Assembly: GCA_904063045.1 (NCBI GenBank)
Contig: CAJFCJ010000134.1
Location: forward strand, 1-31,007
Source of the DNA: Dimorphilus gyrociliatus
Taxonomy: Eukaryota > Annelida > Polychaeta > Dinophilidae
Length of the DNA: 31,007 bases
Direction of reading: 5' to 3'
The notes under the pieces are model-generated. The model saw only the letters and a list, made by a program, of their open reading frames with translations. It did not search any database and was not told the DNA's origin. Made by a program: the position numbers and the translations under genes. This document shows, one piece after another, positions 28,197-31,007 of the stretch (its first letter is position 1; each line of letters begins with the position of its first letter).

Positions 28197-30872
28197 TCCA
28201 CCATTTGTTTGGTGTTTCCTTACTGTCACTGTGTTAACTGTTATAGGTTGTTTGTTAGCTAGTCTTAGTCTACTAGCATGATAGAATTTTCTTTTATCTG
28301 CCAATATTTGTAATTCATACAAACATTTTGTAGTATCTGTAGCAGTTACAAGATATGGTCCACTCCATTTGCTTGTATTTATTCTGTTCATTCCTTGACC
28401 AATGTTTTCATTTCTTATGTGTACCCAATCACCAATTTTGTAAGTTGGAGGTTTTCTTGTAATAGCTTTATTAACTCTATCTCTATATTCCTTCTTTTTT
28501 AGAACAGATTTGCAAAGTGCTGTTGCTCTAATTTCTTCAAGTTCATGTTTTCTATCAAATAAGAATTTTGTTGTTGGTTCTAATCTTGGAACTTCCATTA
28601 ACAGGTCTAAAACATTTCTATTCTTCAATCCAAATAATATTTCATGTGGGGTTTTGCCAGTGCTTCCAACTGGAATTTGATTTAAACATGTCTGAATTAA
28701 TGGTAACTGTCTTGTCCAATCTGTTAATTGTTCCATAACTACATGTTTATGTAGTGCTCTACGAATTTCCAAATTCTTTCTTTCTACCATTCCATTACTT
28801 TGGCTATGGAATGCTGTTGTTTTAATTTTTCGTATTCCCATTGATGTCACCATTTCTGTAAAGATTTCCCCAAGAAAATTCCTTCCTTGATCTGTGAGAA
28901 TTTCTTCTGGGATACCAAATATTGGGAAATAGTTGAAAAACAAATGTTTAGAAATTTCCTCAGCTGTTTGAGTTTTTAGAGGGAATATGTTGGTAAATCT
29001 GGACATGTGGTCTATAATGACAAGTATATACTTGTAAGAATCATGTCCAGTCAGAGGTCCCATTATGTCCATAGCTATTCTTTGCATTGGTAAAGTTGGG
29101 TGAGGTGTTTCAACCAACAGATGTTTGTTGCCTGGTGCTCTTAATTGCTCACAAAATTCACAACTCTTTATGTGATCTTTAATTGTTTTCTTTAGCTTTG
29201 GGTGCCAGAAAGCTTGCTCCAAAGTGTGAATTGTTATGTCTACACCATAGTGCTCAAATAGTTGATGTTGATGAATTTGTCCAAGTAAGTTGGTTAGAGT
29301 TGATAGTGGAATTACAAGTAGTGGTTGACAGCCATTTAGATACCATACAAGGTCTTCTTTTACAAACATAGATTCAATAAAGTTTCCATATTCATTCAAA
29401 GACCCATTATCAATGTTTTCTCCTTCCAATTTGTCTACAACTTTCATTAGTGGAGTATCTAATACTTGTTCTCTATAGAAGTTTATTTCAACTGGTGTGA
29501 TTTTTAGTTTCATAATCTGGGCTTGGATTTCAGCTATGTCTTCATCATAATCATTGTCTAGATTGTCATCTAAACAATCATCTAATTCTTCTAAGTCCTC
29601 TGTATCAATATAAAAGCATTTAAGCATATCCTTTCTTTCTGCTAATTGGGGAACTGTATTGCCATTTTGTTTTTCTTCATTTAATCTTTCCTTAAGTAAA
29701 TTACGAAAATCAATTACTTCATCAGTTTCACCAATTCTTGATATCCAGTCTGCTCTATTAGTTCTTCCTGGTATGTATATTATTTCAAAATCCATATCCA
29801 TAAGTGCCATCACCCATTTAACAGTACTTGTATTCAGTTTGTTTTGTACAAATGTTTGTACCAAATTTTGGTGATCAGTGTAGAGAAAAAATTTCTTATA
29901 CTGTAGATAATGGGAGAATTTTTGTACTGCCCAATATACTGCAAAAGCCTCTTTTTGATAAGCTGCATATCTTAGTTGTGTATTGATTAGGAGCTTGGAA
30001 GCAAAAGAAATTGGTTTTCTTATTTTCTTTCCATCTTCTTCCCATTCTTGTTCTAGAACTGCACCAACTGCATAATTAGAAGCATCTGTTGTTAAATAGA
30101 ATGATTTAGTAAAGTCTGGCAGTTGAAGGATTGGGGGCTCTGTCATTGCATTCCTTAGTGTTTCATAAGCTTCCTCTGCTTTTTTTGTCCATTTCAGTTT
30201 TTCTGTCTTTTGGTGTACTTTTAATAATTCTCTCAAAGGTTTTGTGATTTTTGCAAAATCTTTAACAAATCTTCTATAATAACCACAAAATGCCACAAAA
30301 CTCAACAGAGTATTTGCAAACATAGGTAATTTGGCATCTTTTATTTTTTGAATCTTTTCAGGATCAGTTTCAATACCATTCTGTGTAATTCTATGACCAA
30401 GGAATTGAACTGATTCTTGTAAGAATGCACATTTGCTCAGTTTAATTCTGAAGTCTTTTTCCTTGATTCTTTCCATAAGTTTCTGTAGAGCTACAAAGTG
30501 TTCTTCCAATGTTTTGGTAAAAACTATAATATCATCCATATAATTAATGCAGAAGTTTTCCAATCCATTAATAACAAAATTTGCCATGATATAGCTGAAG
30601 TGTGAAGGTGCATTTGCCAAACCAAATGGCATGCGGTTGAATTCAAATAAACCAAATGGTGTAATAAAAGCAGTTTTCTCCTTATCTTCTTCTTTAATTG
30701 GAATATGATGAAATGCACTTGTTAAATCCAATATAGAAAAATATTTGTGGCCTCCTCCAAGCTTATCAAATAAATCTTCCTGATGTGGGATTGGATAACA
30801 ATTCTTTTTTGATTGCTTGTTAAGTTTTCTGTAATCCACACACATTCTTAATGTTCCTTCTTTCTTTTTCAC
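25767..30872 (-). CDS. pol-env: pol-env polyprotein of copy B in one continuous frame (5' partial)
   Basis: This is a single 1701-codon frame. RT spans residues 1 to about 200 (catalytic YMDD at 111-114), then comes RNase H (TTDAS, YTDHQN). The integrase follows with an HHCC module, a DDE core (AMDIMGP, LTDQG, MVERKN) and a GPY tail (WSGPYLV). Env begins about residue 893 without any intervening stop codon. RT copies the element RNA, RNase H degrades the template and integrase inserts the DNA. The nominal start is a GTG and not a true start: homology continues upstream in another frame after a one-base difference near 30898, so the real pol start is outside the window. Compared with copy A this copy is largely undamaged. 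Pol-env fusion is unusual, since errantivirus env is normally a separate frame. Confidence 0.88.
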   Translation of the reverse strand: MKKKEGTLRMCVDYRKLNKQSKKNCYPIPHQEDLFDKLGGGHKYFSILDLTSAFHHIPIKEEDKEKTAFITPFGLFEFNRMPFGLANAPSHFSYIMANFVINGLENFCINYMDDIIVFTKTLEEHFVALQKLMERIKEKDFRIKLSKCAFLQESVQFLGHRITQNGIETDPEKIQKIKDAKLPMFANTLLSFVAFCGYYRRFVKDFAKITKPLRELLKVHQKTEKLKWTKKAEEAYETLRNAMTEPPILQLPDFTKSFYLTTDASNYAVGAVLEQEWEEDGKKIRKPISFASKLLINTQLRYAAYQKEAFAVYWAVQKFSHYLQYKKFFLYTDHQNLVQTFVQNKLNTSTVKWVMALMDMDFEIIYIPGRTNRADWISRIGETDEVIDFRNLLKERLNEEKQNGNTVPQLAERKDMLKCFYIDTEDLEELDDCLDDNLDNDYDEDIAEIQAQIMKLKITPVEINFYREQVLDTPLMKVVDKLEGENIDNGSLNEYGNFIESMFVKEDLVWYLNGCQPLLVIPLSTLTNLLGQIHQHQLFEHYGVDITIHTLEQAFWHPKLKKTIKDHIKSCEFCEQLRAPGNKHLLVETPHPTLPMQRIAMDIMGPLTGHDSYKYILVIIDHMSRFTNIFPLKTQTAEEISKHLFFNYFPIFGIPEEILTDQGRNFLGEIFTEMVTSMGIRKIKTTAFHSQSNGMVERKNLEIRRALHKHVVMEQLTDWTRQLPLIQTCLNQIPVGSTGKTPHEILFGLKNRNVLDLLMEVPRLEPTTKFLFDRKHELEEIRATALCKSVLKKKEYRDRVNKAITRKPPTYKIGDWVHIRNENIGQGMNRINTSKWSGPYLVTATDTTKCLYELQILADKRKFYHASRLRLANKQPITVNTVTVRKHQTNGGMLPIRGSIIYTLLAICCLNLVQANVSITKANITVRMLPSVQFCQGQQVHQSFDLADEPVCTFETKQMIKIVANIYEIKADNLAIQAVKCLVKRRINFYTHYFFGAKKHRIEKQTLALSEKQCRTMLYTHKTLNGQNLIEKGKLLMYNENKAPNYKWPRTTVVEEFTTILQIGKAYWNPSQDKITTNLEYLEDCSIKQKFCRTLDSIIIFNPEKGQSLLGHVSPWKIVSHNVECVKLGGYFSCPNYAIMDLPYQDRYIKGYGGPGTRVLVPQKEYDLLRTDLTNSNYADNKIIEDTKYKIISNKEVNRLEKYIGKKSSLRKANVTEIQDILTYNDWYRDGDKTYHMLIKNHATPLVRTWFVKEIISPDIWDIHNKYILKMLKTTKLKPARLVRSQDFELDKKPVTFNPLPNMNIWYQSPKDTQFQIHTENGKYTLLQRKPINHKWKRKQLENIEIPESHQINIKDAIRTAALLNNIDKNFQNLQTVFKQVSQLLCKEFIMRNKMIALLTPLSPQLPTILGSKHGTHSTWLGDLTTLNTCTELKTVQVVCDTTIITKNGLCSKEFLIKYKDLLFSIDPILHHAYHITKEDIRYGTCDQTQHLFKIKKNPLDAEQNQYAIHSGKKTFIYYTRKGCRFQTAAAQSIRMKINSQIEEPKLEVVRLTELLQLGIKEDVGKKHYQIQQVLEYIQDTLTKHREHINFANDLGIDAALSPTQHLFSSWIRKPFKILIDTLLPIILLIGIGFFIYFIWKKKLKRVQFTRLSKLLTKTKRLPSAPTAESEEIELQNYPMFRKSGDNIIVTSPRPFVEARS

Positions 30873-31007
30873 AAAAACAATGGGTGAAGCCCATTGGTTT
30901 TGCTTGCTCTAATTAGACCATTTTCCAATAATCCATTTAATTGATCCCTGCATTCCTGCTGTTTGTTGGGTGGCAATCTGTATGGTCTTTGTTTGAAAGG
31001 CTTTATA
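30873..31007 (-). pseudogene. pol: N-terminal part of RT of copy B, out of frame
   Basis: This matches 313-450 of copy A (KPFKQRPYRLPP region, the start of the RT domain). It is in a different frame from the long pol-env frame because copy B has one base fewer than copy A near 30898. The match continues to the window edge. Confidence 0.8.

Larger units (their letters stand above)
24275..31007 (-). mobile_element. Env-bearing Ty3/Gypsy retrotransposon, copy B, permuted (pol-env-LTR-gag)
   Basis: Read on the minus strand, the order is pol and env (31007 to 25767), LTR (25756 to 24815), primer-binding site, then gag truncated at about 24275. A simple 3' end would pass from LTR into host DNA, as copy A does. 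Here the LTR serves both as 3' LTR of the pol-env part and as 5' LTR of a gag part. This fits tandem elements sharing one LTR with the second truncated, or integration of a one-LTR circle. The 5' part of pol lies outside the window. Confidence 0.85.

Overview
This looks like AT-rich nuclear DNA from an invertebrate animal. The genes are spliced with GT-AG introns, many only 57-105 nt long. A large receptor combines SRCR-like, C-type lectin-like, LDLa, LRR and seven-transmembrane parts, a mixture typical of metazoans. Both edges carry an env-bearing Ty3/Gypsy (errantivirus-like) LTR retrotransposon. I cannot name the species or phylum from the sequence alone.

Layout. (1) 1-6490, + strand: the 3' part of LTR-retrotransposon copy A (RT, RNase H, integrase, env, 3' LTR), broken by about eight single-base frame changes. 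(2) 6511-8006, +: an intact three-exon FLYWCH/MULE-type transposase gene starting 20 nt after the LTR. (3) 8219-8336: a short tandem repeat. (4) 8340-15620: a repeat field of roughly 180-bp and 360-bp units on one strand. Within it lie one intact 466-codon gene of unknown function (10029-11429) and at least two decayed copies of that gene's 3' end. (5) 16498-24055, +: an 18-exon receptor gene whose reading phase is consistent through every splice junction I assigned (1689 codons plus stop). Its order is signal peptide, SRCR-like modules, C-type lectin-like domain, six LDLa modules, LRRs, a rhodopsin-type 7TM and a degenerate protein-kinase-like tail. Its long introns are filled with simple repeats. 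(6) 24275-31007, - strand: a second copy (B) of the retrotransposon. It reads pol-env, LTR, PBS, then a truncated gag, so the LTR is followed by the 5' part of an element rather than by host DNA.

The two retroelement copies form an inverted repeat of about 6.2 kb around about 18 kb of host DNA. The receptor gene is the most interesting cellular feature: it appears to be an LGR-type GPCR with an unusually composite ectodomain and a pseudokinase-like C-terminus. The 466-codon gene with its embedded satellite-like repeats looks like a local duplicating family. Apart from the LTR lying directly upstream of the transposase gene, I see no functional link between the genes.
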